The notes: generated by a model from the sequence alone, not told the origin. Counted from the first letter of the stretch, positions 49,285 through 60,560 are shown. The stretch: DNA of 64,000 nt from Gavia stellata (GCF_030936135.1 NC_082600.1:26853943-26917942), one strand, 5' to 3'. Numbers and translations: made by a program.

Positions 49285-49647
49285 TTTAGATTGACTTTAG
49301 TGAGGCTCTCAACGCCATCTCCCCTAGTATTCTTACAGCCAAATTCCTGACATAGTCACTTGGGTACATGAATGGTTGGTTGAAAACTGGCTGGACCACC
49401 AAGCTCAAAGCTGATCAGCAGTACAAAGTCCAAGTGACAACCAGTGGAGTTAAGCAGTATATCTCTAAGGTTAATAACCCGTGATGCCTTTATTAACACC
49501 CTGAATGATGTGACAAAGCATATGGCCAGCCAATTCACACACAACACCAAACCAGGGGTAGTGGTTGATATACTTAGAGAGCAGGGCTACTACTTAGAGG
49601 AATCCCAATAGGCTGAATAAATGGCTGATAGGAACCTCATGAAGCTC

Positions 49648-49679
<32 letters not shown>

Positions 49680-49990
49680 AATGCAAAGTCCCCCACCTGG
49701 GAGGGAATAACTCCATGCAACTGTACAGGGTGCGTCCTGGCTGAGGAGCCACTTTGCTGAAAAAGTGTTTGGAATTTGTAAAAAGTTTGGGAACGCAGTG
49801 GGGGAACTCTTCAAAGCATCTCCCCAACATCCTGATTTTTTTACTGTGAGGGTGGTCAAACACTGGGCCAAGTTGCCCAGAAAGGCTGTGGAACCTCCGT
49901 TCCCGGCAACATTCGAAACCCAACGGGACAAGGCGGTGAGCAACACGCTCTTGTTGAACCTGCTCTGAGCCGGGGGCTGGAGTAAGGACC
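49285..49990 (+). mobile_element. Old, degraded CR1 LINE fragment
   Basis: The plus strand follows CR1 ORF2 order: a segment like 'GACTTTAGTGAGGCTCTCAACGCCATCTC' (Asp-Phe-Ser-Glu-Ala equivalent of the DFSKAFD motif), then 'CCTCATGAAGCTCAA', 'CACCTGGGAGGGAATAACTCCATGC', and finally the 3' end 'TGTGAGGGTGGTCAAACACTGG'. Many substitutions and gaps break the frame. The copy is interrupted by a long A run at 49648-49676. Confidence 0.85.
49648..49676 (+). repeat. A29 homopolymer inside a CR1 copy
   Basis: Twenty-nine consecutive A replace the position where CR1 normally reads 'AAGTTCAACAAGG'. It likely grew by slippage from a short A-rich part of the element, or an A-tailed insert was lost. It could also be an assembly artefact. 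Confidence 0.85.
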
Positions 49991-50129
49991 TCAGGGTCAG
50001 AGCATCCTGATTCAATGCTCCTCAACTAGAACTAGTGACTCCTGCTTTTCCCCCCAGTGCTCAGCTTCCCGGAGACCAGCAGGGAGCAGTGAAAGGCGAG
50101 GAATGAAGACCTACCCACCCGACCAGCAG

Positions 50130-50520
50130 CATTCCTGCAAGGCTGCAGAAGCGTGCCGGGACGGCCCGGGGCTGCCGTTAGGAGTGCCCGGCCCCGGGAG
50201 GCGGGGCAGGGCCCCGGCCAGCCGCCGGCCAACAGAGGGCACTGCGGGGTGCGCTGACCGGGCAGGGAAGGGGCACGGCCGGCAGCGCCCCGCCGGGGAG
50301 CGGACAGCCGGGCGCGGCCGGCGGCGGGAGAGCGGCGGCGACACGAGGCGCTGAGCAGCCGCCGGGAGCGCGGGTCTCAGGAGGGGCCTTGAGCGCAGAC
50401 CTGGCCGGGGCACGGAGAGGCTGGGGGGCGTGTTCTTCAGCCGGGGAGTCAGGTGGAGGGGGCTGCCCAGCCGGCTGCAGCCACGGGTGCCAGCCCGCCG
50501 CCCAGATGCCCAGTGACTCC
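50130..50520. promoter_or_regulatory. Intergenic CpG island 2
   Basis: CpG-dense, GC-rich block directly to the right of the old CR1 copy. It has long stop-free frames on both strands, none with a domain. A minus-strand donor-like sequence, CGGGTGGGT, is near 50111-50120, so a minus-strand transcript reaching toward JDP2 is possible. Role unproven. Confidence 0.55.
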
Positions 50521-51521
50521 CAAGATCGGCGGGCTATAGCTGCTGTAAGCATGGAACGTTGCTTGTTGCTTCAAGCGTCTGGGGCTGCAGGGTTCATGTT
50601 GCCCAACGCTCCTCCTTGATCTCAAGATCTAAACGCATGCTGAACAGAAACCGAAATTTAAATGCTTACATAACCACATGACTCCAGGCACTGGGATGAT
50701 GAAATCCCAAGCAGCACCAAGACTTCCACTGACACAGGACCTGGAGGGGGGACTGCCAAAACCCAGGAGACGCGGGCAGCCCTGTCCCACTTTACTGGAC
50801 AGCTTCGGTACAGCTCAGGATCGTGCTCACACCCATCATGCAGCTGAACACCAAGGCCACAAAGACATTTTCATGCTTCTGTCAGTTCCAGTAAAAACTA
50901 CAGCATACTGCTTTAAGCTACGGCACTTTATCCACAGGTGATAAGTATGGAAAATCAGACTTAGGGAAAAAAATCCCAGTGAATGGATGTCTCGGGACCC
51001 CAGAGACCTCAGTTTAGAGGTGGCTGCACCTAAAAGCACTGCCTCAGGGGTCTGACTCCTGTGTTGATGCAACGGGCAGGGGTGGTTTCAGGCATTCCCT
51101 TGTCAGTCTCTCCACCCTCTCTCCTGGCCTGGGTCAACACACCTCTTCCAGGGGAGGCAGAAAGGAATGGGAACTTCAGCTTTTGTCACTGGGCGTCGGG
51201 GAGCTCTGCACAAGCCCCTTTCCTCAGTCACTTGGTTAGCTAACAGCACTGGGGGCAGGGGAGGATACACACAGGCTCCTTTTTGTCTCCTTGGAGAGCT
51301 AGCAACCCACTACAGATAGCAAGGACGGTATTTTAAACTGCTAGTTACATCTGTCAGAGCATGTCATCCAGACCTTTGAGGTACTCATGCATATACCTAG
51401 AGATGTTTCTTACATCTGGAGTAGTTCCTTGCCACAAACCCTGTATGTTACCACTCAGCTGCTTTCACACACACCACCAATGCATTACTCCTCTATTCTC
51501 CCTGACTCAACTGATCCCACT
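50521..51521. other. Intergenic, nothing recognised
   Basis: No supported gene. A TGACTCA AP-1 core lies near 51503-51509. Confidence 0.5.
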
Positions 51522-51712
51522 GATCATAGACTCAATGCATCACATAGGTTGGAAGGGGTCACCTAGCCCAACCCTGCTCAAAGTGGGGCCGCTTAGAGCA
51601 GGCTGCTCAGCGCCTCAGCCAGTTGAGTTTTGATGACCTCCAAGGCTGGAGGTTCCACAACCTCTCTGGGCAACCTGCTCCAGTGTTTGACCACCTTCAT
51701 GGTAAAAAATTA
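51522..51712 (-). mobile_element. CR1 LINE 3'-end fragment
   Basis: The plus strand reads as the complement of the CR1 3' end: a worn tail, 'GGTTGGAAGGGGTCACC', 'CCCAACCCTGCTCAAAG', then 'CAACCTCTCTGGGCAACCTG' and 'CCTTCATGGTAAAAAATT'. About 190 bases; truncated. Confidence 0.9.
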
Positions 51713-54249
51713 CAATTTTAGCACACACTCTGAAAAGTCAGCACTCCAAACTGAATTTAGGCAAATCACTTACGTGCTCAATATGCTGTTCCATAGGCAT
51801 TTATACAGCTCTGTCAGCTACAGAGTCTGCTCCTCCCAATGCTCTCGTATTAGCATTTGACTGACCCTGCAGTAACTTTGGTCAGGGACTCAGACCAGCT
51901 GGAACTCAACCCTCCCACATAAATACATTTGTTGTGCCAGGGTAACTTCCTGAACCATTTCATTGAGAGGTCAGACAAGTAACTATGTAGAAGCCAGGAA
52001 GGAAACAGAATCACATGGATGGGAGCAGAGAAGATAGCAGGACCACACATGTAGATTGATTTAAGCTATCCTGAAACTAGTTTCAGTGCCTCGATTCACC
52101 TGGCTATTAAAACGGGATCACACTCTTCACCTGCTTCATATGGTTCTGGGGGACAGTTAATTGAGCCAGTGAAAAGCCGAGGTTGCCACCTTCAAGGCAC
52201 TCAGTGGCCTGGCACCAGCACATCAAAAAAAAAAAAGTCACCTGAAACACCAAGATAGACTGTAAGCAACAACTCTGACCCCCTTCTGACACAAGAAGAC
52301 TCTGCAATAACATAATGCTTGCCTGTGCAAGAGACCCTATTTTCCAAGGACCTGTCCAAATTTGGAGAATGAGCTCCCTAGGGACTAAGGACCCTTCAGT
52401 ACCTGCCCATCCAGACTGCAAGCTATGCTGCTTTCACGTGTAACGCCAACACACTGCAACACAAAATCCGCTGGGGAGAGGAGAGGGGAACAAACCACAC
52501 ATTTGCCTATTAGTCACATTTGAGGTTAATGGGAAAGTACTCAGATGCTGCTCTGAACGGCTCATGGTAAGCTGCAGAATAGAACAGAGCACTTCAATCA
52601 TTAGTGCCCATAAGGATCTCCAAAATCCTTGGGTGGAAATCATTATATGATAAATACTTTGTCCTCATAAACACAGGTGATTATTTCACTGCATGATGTA
52701 TCTTAAAAGGAAATACAAACCTTTGGTTAAGAGTCAGAGCTGGTCTTTACCACATTCTGTGCCTGATCACCTGCAGGGCACAATCTGTCATGCAATATCC
52801 AGTAATTAAGCTATATTTATGACAAGATTGGAAGCTGTGAAGTCATTCCCTGTGCAACTACACGTGCCTTAAATTAGCTGTGATAATCATTCTCACATGC
52901 ACGCAACAGTTCAGGCCTTTAGCAGCAGCCAATGTCTGATGTTACAACAGCAAGTGACAATGTGGCATGGAGAAGAAAAATGCTCCAGACTTTGGTCATA
53001 AAGTGGTTTGGAAAAAGGAGATTTTGCTGGGTTTTGACTGCATGGAGTTACACTCAATTCCACATATCCAGCAAATGGAATTGGTTGGCACTTCGATCAC
53101 AAACACACAACTATCACCGATTCCAGAACTGTCTTATTAATATCTAGTCTCTATAAGGAATCAGCAAATAAGCTGCATTTATTTTTGGCATGAAAATACT
53201 TGCACAGTAAAATGTTTCTCAAATTATAGGTTCTAAAAATTATGAAAAAAAAAACATTTCAATTCTGAAGTGCTGAAGCCCTCCTGGCAAAGATGACTTA
53301 TGCTTGCATTATATAATAATGCACCCTTTTGCATTATATATGCACCTCTTTGCGTTATATACAGGTTTATCAAGAAGCCATGTTAATCCTGCTCTGGTGT
53401 GAGGAGTGAGAGTCTTGCACTCCTGTAGTACCTTTCCACAACAAGGGCTAAAGCTACAATAAAAGCATTTTCATTAGGAAGGCGACTACAAGTTCAGGTC
53501 TTGACTAAATGTGCTGGGACTAAAAGCCAGAAGTGACGTGACACATTTGCCCCCAGCAGAGTCCCTAGGAACACAGAGGTATGTAGAGCATACATAAAAC
53601 TTCTCTCAAATAATTGTTCCTAATTGGGAACATCCCTTCTGGGGGAGGTGGCTTGTATGAGTATCATTCCGCAGTTCTAAAAGCTGTGGAAACCATCCCA
53701 TCAGCTTGCCATGCCCCTCAGCTCAGCCTGCAGACTGAAACAAAGATCTTGAAGACAAACAACCAGGTAGAGTAGCATGTTTCCTTGTGTGTTATCTCCC
53801 TGTATTTGATTTCAATTACAGCTACTTATCTACCTTGAAAAACATTAGTTCATGTTTCCCTTAAATCCCACCCAATATTTAGGATGCTTTGGGGGTAGTT
53901 TACCAAACACTGCAATCATCAGGATTCCTTCTGGAGCACTGAACACCTTATGCAACCCTTACAGTGAGAGGCAAATCCTCCTCTAAGCTGATGGATCTCG
54001 TTTATAGAGTGGTGATACAGGCAGTATCTACAACACCAAATGAAGCAGGGCCAGGAACTGTTCTGTGGTGGAAGGGCCAGGCCATACACTCACCACATCC
54101 ATGCTACACAGCACTTAGCCTGTGGTCACCTCCAAAGTACATGTGGTGTCCCTGTAGCCCTAAGGCATAAGTATTATTTGAGGGGTGTTATTTCAAACAT
54201 CCAGAACTGAAGAAACGAGGGCTGTGCTGCAGCCCAGAGGGGCAATTTA
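51713..54249. other. Intergenic, no gene recognised
   Basis: About 2.5 kb, AT-rich in its right half. It contains a three-copy tandem repeat, listed separately. No coding exon or other repeat was identified. Confidence 0.5.
53304..53361. repeat. Three spaced copies of TTGCATTATATA
   Basis: Copies start at 53304, 53329 and 53350; the third reads TTGCGTTATATA. The first two are followed within a few bases by TGCACC. The spacing (25 then 21 bases) shows an imperfect tandem duplication of a roughly 21-25-base unit. Confidence 0.75.
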
Positions 54250-55955
54250 GGGCATGAAGCTAAAGGATGGCATGAAGCTAAAGGAGAAGGCAGAGTTACT
54301 GAATGCCTTCTTTGCTTCAGTCTTCACTGCTCCGGCCAGCCCTCAGGAGTCCCAGATTTTGGAGGTAACAGAGAAAGTCTGCAAGAAGCAAGACTTTCCC
54401 TTGGTTGAGGAGGATCAATTTAGAGACCAATTAAGTAAACTGGACATGCACAAGTCCATGGGTCTTAATGGGATGCACCCGCAAGTACTGAGGGAGCTGG
54501 CAGAAGTCATTGCTGGGCCACTCTCCATCATCTCTGAAAGGTCCTGGAGAACAGGCGAGGTGCCTGAGGACTGGAGGAAAGCCAGTGTCACTCCAGTCTT
54601 CAAAAAGGGCAAGAAGGAAGACCCAGGAAACTACAGGCCAGTCAGCCTCACCTCCATCCCTGGAAAGATGATGGAACAGCTCATTCTAGGCGTCATCTCA
54701 AAGCATCTGGAGGAAAAGAAGGTTATCAGAAGTAGTCAACATGGATTCACCAAGGGGAAGTCATGTCTGATGAATCGGATAGCCTTGACTGGATGGATAG
54801 ACGAGGGGAGGGCAGTAGATGTTGTCTACCTTGACTTCAGCAAGGCTTTCGACACCATCTCCCACATCATCCTCATAGGCAAGCTTAGGACGTGTGGGTT
54901 AGATGAATGGACAGTGGGTGGATTGAAAACTGTCTGGTAGATAGAGCTCAGATGGTTGTGATCAGTGGCACAGAGTCTAGTTGGAGGTCTGTAACAAGTG
55001 GTGTTCCCCAGGGGTCAGTACCGGGTCCAGTCCTTTTCAATATATTCATCAATGACCTGGATGAAGGGATGGAGTGTGCCCTCAGCAAGTTTGCTGATGA
55101 CACAAAACTGGGAAGAGTGGCTGATGCACCGGAAGGCTGTGCTGCCATTCAGCGTGACCTGGACAGGCTGGAGAGTTGGGCAGACAGGAACCTTATGAAA
55201 TTCAACAAAGGCAAGTGGGGTACTGCACCTGGGGCGGAATAACCCCATGCATCAGTACAGGTTAGGGGCTGACCTACTGGAGAGCAGCTCTGTGGAAAGG
55301 GACCTGGGAGTCCTGGGGGACAACAGGATGACCATGAGCCACCAATGTGCCCTTGTGGCCAAGAAGGCCAATGGCACCCTGGGGTGCATCAAGAAGAGTG
55401 TGGCAAGCAGGTTGAGAGAGGTTATCCTCCCCCTCTACTCTGCACTGGTGAGGCCGCATCTGGAGTACTGTGTCCAGTTCTGGGCTCCCTGGTTCAAGAA
55501 GGACAGGGAGCTGCTGGAGAGGGTACAGCAAAGGGCTACAAAGATGATTAGGGGACTGGAACGTCTTTCTTATGAGGAAAGGCTGAGGGACTTGGGTCTT
55601 TTTAGTCTGGAGAAGAGAAGACTGAGGGGCCATCTTATTAATGCTTAGAAATACTTAAGGGGTGGGTGCCAGGAGGATGGGGCCAGTCTTTTTTCAGTGG
55701 TGCCCAGTGACAGGACAAGAGGTAACGGTCACAAACTTGGTCATAGGAAGTTCCATCTAAAGACTTCGTTACTGTGAGGGTGGTAGAGCACTGGAACAAG
55801 CTGCCCAGAGAGGTTGTGGAGTCTCCTTTGCTGGAGATATTCAAAACTCACCTGGTTGCATTCCTGTGCAACCTGCTCTAGGTGAACCTGCTCTGGCGGG
55901 GGGGTTGGACTAGATGATCTCCAGAGGTCCCTTCCAACCCCTATCATTCTGTAAC
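54250..55955 (+). mobile_element. CR1 LINE, 1.7-kb 3' portion
   Basis: The largest CR1 copy in the window. It begins inside ORF2 before the reverse transcriptase core, just after a 16-base tandem duplication of GCATGAAGCTAAAGGA. It runs through the polymerase and ends with 'GGTTGGACTAGATGATCTCC' and a short tail. It lacks the 5' UTR, ORF1 and endonuclease. Confidence 0.95.
54254..55646 (+). pseudogene. Broken CR1 ORF2 (reverse transcriptase)
   Basis: The reverse transcriptase is readable in three pieces: 54254-54940, 54907-55242 and 55247-55648. The frame shifts near 54920 and again near 55243, and a further TAG lies at about 55646. The first piece contains the VYLDFSKAFD catalytic motif and the HGFTKGKSC segment; the second contains the FADDTKL catalytic box; the third has the KDLGVLG-like and [10 protein letters not shown] segments. 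With these breaks it is not a functional gene. Confidence 0.93.
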
Positions 55956-58009
55956 TTGTTATACGCCAAAGCACAGAGGTGTGTTTGATAGGATGAAACC
56001 TGCTAGCATATTGCTGAGTGACCCCTTAGAGTGGAGGGAGCCTGGTTTCACACAGTCTTGCCTACTGCTCATTGGACATACGCTACCCTCTGAACAACAC
56101 CCAAGCACTATCTTGGAGATTGCTGGTTGACACAGGCCAAGACTGTTTCAGGGGCCAGGGTTATTACTATGTAGTACAGCAGGGTGGAAGATCAGCAGTC
56201 CAATGCTCAAGCTTGCTACCTACCCCCTTCGATTTAGCAGCACAGGCATAGCCAAGGAACCCAGGCTTGTGGCACCTGGAACTTGCTGACAAACAGCAGG
56301 GGGGAAAAAAAAAGGGGGGGAGGATGGGAGGATCTGAGACTCCCATGAATAGTTAAAGCTGTGAAGAGCTGAATTCTTTGAAAGTCTCAGAATGAAATCC
56401 TTATCTGTGCTGAAACCCCATTCTTGGCTTTGCACTCCACTCTTATGTAATGACAGCAAATTACTTTGGTTTCTCTTCCCTTGTGTCCTCGAGGTTAGTG
56501 ACACATCATCATTAGGTTACGTTACTATTTTAATTCAATTGCCATACCACATGCTTAAATGCTGTAACAGAGCTTGTCCTTCTTTCTGCTGTGTGCTACT
56601 AGCAACTGGTGTTTCTCCTACAATTAGAGTTCAAATGCTTCATAGCCGGAATTGCATCATTCTCATGCTGAAGCACCCACTATACTTCAGAGAAGTGTCA
56701 AAATAATGTTTTACTTAAAAACCCCAATAACCCGGTAATATCTGAATCCTGTACATTTCAGATTGTATGCTTTAGGACTGACACTGCTGCTGTATTTTAT
56801 GGCCTTTGCAATACCATTACATATTCAAAACAAATATTTAGTTTTGCAAACAAAACCAGATAAATACTGTATTATGAGTGGGGTTCACTTCCCTTATTCC
56901 CTAGCATGAGAAGATTCAAAGTGGGCTATTTAAAAAGAGCTAAATCCTTACCAAATGGAAGATGCGATGCAATCAGAATTAAAATTACTCCTTTAAAGTT
57001 GCAGCTGGTTGTCTTTAGCCAACAGGATCAAGTTACAAAACATTTGTATAAAACCAGAGCTCAAATATAATCAGTGAAGAGGAGCTGAAAATCTGTTGTT
57101 CTGCAGGCCAAAGATGCAGGGGGGAGGAACAGAACAAGAGCTCCATAATTGGGAATAATAAAGATACTTTGCCCACATGCTAGTTACGACCTTCTTTTGT
57201 TTTCCCATGATATCCTGTTGATATAATATCCAGGTCCCTTGTGGACATCCGCTGTTTCCAAATGAGAGAATGAGTGTTGTTAGTTTCACTTCAGCCCCTC
57301 ACCGGGTCACCAACCTACCTACTATGTCTGGAAAGCCTGCCGGAAGCAGCGTGAAAGAACAACCTTATCACTAAAAGATCTGAACGGATGAGGAGCACGG
57401 ACATATGAGATCACATCTTGTGGTAATTTAAACAAATTGCAAATACCATTACAATAAGGAAGCACAGAATAAGAGCAAAAGTTCAGCTAAATACTTACAA
57501 ACCCACACAGAAGTAGTCACAGTCGATTGGATCAAGCACACCTTTTCCCCCTCTCTGCTATCAGCCAGTGTCTTCTGACACTACCGGACAGCAACCACCC
57601 AAAGAAGGTTGTAAGGACAAAGTCAGGGTGTAGTGCTGTCTCCCCGCAGCATTCCCCAAGGCCCCAGAAATTTACAAAAATAAGGACTTCCACAGCCAAA
57701 GGGGATATTTTTTTATTTAATAGTCCTCATGAGCTTTTTCTTCTGTTTGTTTTCTGGACTTCTTTTCAGCTCAAAAAAACCCCTTGTAGTATCCACAAAA
57801 TCATGCAACAAGGTTTTCCACGAGTAACCACAATATGGAATGAGCAACCTCGTCAAGTTTGGGTTTATCCCACACTTTCCCCAAGTTTCATTTGATGTAC
57901 ATAATTCTTATGTTGAAAGAAACCTCCACTCCTCACTCGTGTCTCTGTAAGGCTGAAGAGGCCTAGTTAATTTACCTGTTTCTCACCCAGCAGCTGTTCC
58001 ACACCTCAG
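55956..58009. other. Intergenic, no gene recognised
   Basis: About 2 kb. It has a purine tract of G and A runs at 56297-56335 and a CArG-type word CCATAATTGG at 57143-57152. AT-rich in its centre. No coding exon recognised. Confidence 0.5.
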
Positions 58010-59160
58010 AACACCTATTTTCCTCTCTGCACCTCTTACGGTGCTCTATGTCCTTCTGAAGAGATCAGAACTGTACACAGCATTCAAAGCACTGGCACAC
58101 TGCAGATTTACCCCGTGCCATAATGATGCTCTCTGCTTTGTTCTCTAGCTCTCCTTTCGTACCTCCTAACATGCGATTTGCTCATTTACTAAGCCTTGAG
58201 CTGAGATTTTCACTAAACTATTACTACGCCAAGATCTTGTTTCTAAGTGATAAATCAGCTTCTAGGCTGTAGTTCCTGTACATTTGAAGTTAGGATTGTT
58301 TACCTCCCATTTCAAACACTTTACATTTATGTACAACAAATTGCATCACCCACTCACTTTGTATTGTGACATTTTACTAAAGTTCCTCTCAGACCACAGG
58401 GTCCAATTCAGATCCTTGTGGAACTTCACATATTGATTCCTTCCACCGAGAAAATGTTTTTGCTCTGTCTTACAGTAACCTGTCTTTAACCCAGTGTCAT
58501 CCACCCACGTGAAAACTTCTCTTATTCCATAGTTTCTTCAGAAGCCTTTGCTGATAGATTTTGTTGAATGCTTTTTAGAAACCCAGGTAGACGACATCAG
58601 CTGAATCTCTCGTCCACATGCTTGCCAACTCCTCACAGGACTCCAAACAACGTATGAGGCCAGGACTTCTCTTTAGAAAAGCTCTGCCAGCTCTCCTGGT
58701 ACACCATTTTCTCCCCACACCCACTAGTTCACCTTTTTAAACAGTTTTCATTAACTTGCCTGGTACAGATAACAGGCTCATTGCTCAGCAGCTATCCAGA
58801 ACTTCTCTAGCCACTTTTTTTTTTAATTGGTATATTAACTATGTTCCCATTCTCTGTTATCAAAGCGCTTCTAAATGCGATGTTACACAAAACCATTAGT
58901 AAACAGCTCAGCTATTTAAATCTTGACTTCTCTGAGAACTCTTGGATGAATATCATGCAGTCCAACTGCTCAGCGTTTTTTATTTTAGCTATTTGTTTCA
59001 TAACCTTTTCTACAGACACTTCAGCTTGAGCCATACCCCCTGACAAATCTTGCACAAAATTGAGTATAAGCACAGGAATCTTCTTAAGTTCCCCTACAGT
59101 GAGCACAGAACAAAATACTAATGTAATTTTTTTTCTAGAACCTTATCTCCTCTGAACAAT
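58010..59160 (-). mobile_element. Long decayed CR1/L3-like LINE relic, antisense
   Basis: The plus strand resembles the reverse complement of ORF2 of the old reptilian CR1-like LINEs. Recognisable phrases in order include 'GAGATTTTCACTAAACTATTAC', 'CAAGATCTTGTTTCTAAGTGATAA', 'TCAGATCCTTGTGGAACTTCACA', 'AACCTGTCTTTAACCCAGTGTCATCCA', 'TTGTTGAATGCTTTTTAGAAACCCAGGTAGA', and 'GAACTCTTGGATGAATATCATGCAGTCC'. No frame survives. The extent suggests a copy of more than 1 kb that pre-dates the bird CR1 bursts. It lies between the intergenic region and the FOS-side island. Confidence 0.6.
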
Positions 59161-59599
59161 CCATTAATTTTTGACTGTCCACCAGCTCCGAGAACTTTCT
59201 TTGGCAGGCTTCCTGCCCTATTTTGACCGAAAGCAGAAGAGTCAGATTTATTGGCAAAGTAGCAACAAAACAAATGACAAGAGAACCGGCAGAACAAGCG
59301 TTCAAGGATACAGGTGCACGGTCACCTGCTACACTGAAGTCAGGCTTCACAGGGTAGCTCTTGCACTGCAAGTGCAGTAAAAATGTGGTAATTCTTTTCT
59401 GTCACTTAATTCCGTATGGAGATAAAAGCTAATTGTTATTCTGCATTTTTTTATGTTAAGTCAAATTATATCACCCTTGATTTTCCACCATCACAGGTCA
59501 ATTCTTCCAGCCAAGAGCTGATCATGGACATTCGCAGCTGGAGAGGCGATGCCAGGGAAGCCTCGTTAAGGGCAGCGAGAGCTACATCCCGTTACCTAT
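59161..59599. other. Unique sequence left of the FOS-side island
   Basis: No gene or repeat recognised. Confidence 0.5.
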
Positions 59600-60560
59600 G
59601 AACCCATCTGGGACTCCACACGCAGCGCTGCGGGGCGCCAGGGACGCTCCCATTCCTCCCCCCAACACCTCACCCCCCACAAGGGGAGGAGAGGAGGTGT
59701 GACGGAGCCCACCACGCCTCGCCGGCCCACCGCAGGCGCGCACCTGCGAGGAGCCCCGCACGGAGCTCCGCCACGGGCTTCGCACCTTCTCCAGGCTGGG
59801 GCGAGGCTCTGAACGGGGGCCCCGGCTGTGGGGACGCTGTGGGGACGCTGCCGGGGCGGGGCCGGGCAGCGCCCGGGCGAGGCGGAGGAACACGGACGGC
59901 CGCGCGCCCCCCTCCCTTCTACAACCTTCCCGCCGCAGAGCCGCACGCGCTAACCGACGTCCAGCGCCCGCCACGGGAAGAGGGGCGCCGCCGCCTTGCC
60001 ATATATGGGCACGGCCGGAAGTACTTGCGTCATGGCGTTGGCTCGTAGCGTTTCCGCGGGGAGCGGGACGTCACGTCCCTGACGCGCCCGCCGCGCGGCG
60101 CCCTGGCAACCAAACAGTAAACACGGCGGCGGGCGCGCAGCCGCGGCGGCGGCCCCCGCAGCGCCGACCGGGCCGGGGCGACCCACCGCCCGCCTGAGGG
60201 GAGGCCGGCTGTGCCTGCGGCGGGGCGGGCCCGGGATCTGCGCCCCGGCCCCCGGGAGCCGCCCCACGGCCCCTGGCCGGCGCGAGGGGCCCGGAGGAAG
60301 GCCCGCCTCAGCCCCGCTCCGGGCCTCTCCGCCGCCCGCCGTTCACCCGGCTCCGTGAGAGGGCTCCGCGGGGCCGCGCTGGGGCTGGCCCGACGCCGGG
60401 AACCTCCGCGGTGATTTCAGGTATCGGCAGCGGTGCCAGCTCGGGCCCCTGCGCCCGGCCCTCCGGCCTGCGGGGGAGAGGGGCAGCCCCGCCGCGGCCT
60501 GGGGCAGGAGCGCTGGAGACGAGGGGTGAGCGGAGGGCGCACAGGAGCGTGTCGGGACCG
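59600..60560. promoter_or_regulatory. CpG island 3, about 3 kb downstream of FOS
   Basis: A strong CpG island of about 1 kb with sharp borders. It contains a tight cluster of SRF, ETS, C/EBP-ATF and CRE-like sites (59999-60079) and a CCTGGCAAC half X-box (RFX-like) at about 60101-60109. Donor-like sequences occur on the plus strand (TTTCAG then GTATCG near 60419; GTGAGC at 60526) and on the minus strand (GCAG then GTGCGC near 59745). It is not part of FOS or JDP2 as I can place them. A bidirectional promoter for unannotated transcripts, or a promoter-like FOS enhancer, are the main options. Long frames within it are GC artefacts. Confidence 0.7.
59999..60079. promoter_or_regulatory. SRE-like cluster: CArG, ETS, C/EBP-ATF and CRE-like sites
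   Basis: In order: CCATATATGG (59999-60008), a perfect CC(A/T)6GG SRF site; CCGGAAGT (60015-60022), a consensus ETS site six bases further on; TTGCGTCA (60025-60032), a C/EBP-ATF-type composite; and GGGACGTCACGTCCC (60065-60079), a 15-base near-palindrome holding GACGTCA, 7 of 8 CRE bases. SRF with an adjacent ETS factor is the ternary-complex arrangement of serum-response elements; with CRE sites it resembles immediate-early promoters. The ETS core points away from the CArG box, unlike in the FOS SRE itself. Confidence 0.6.

Noticed and set aside
57143-57152. Second CArG word CCATAATTGG
   Set aside because: About four such words are expected by chance in 64 kb, and no ETS or CRE partner lies beside it. 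Another, CCTAAAATGG, lies near 9620.
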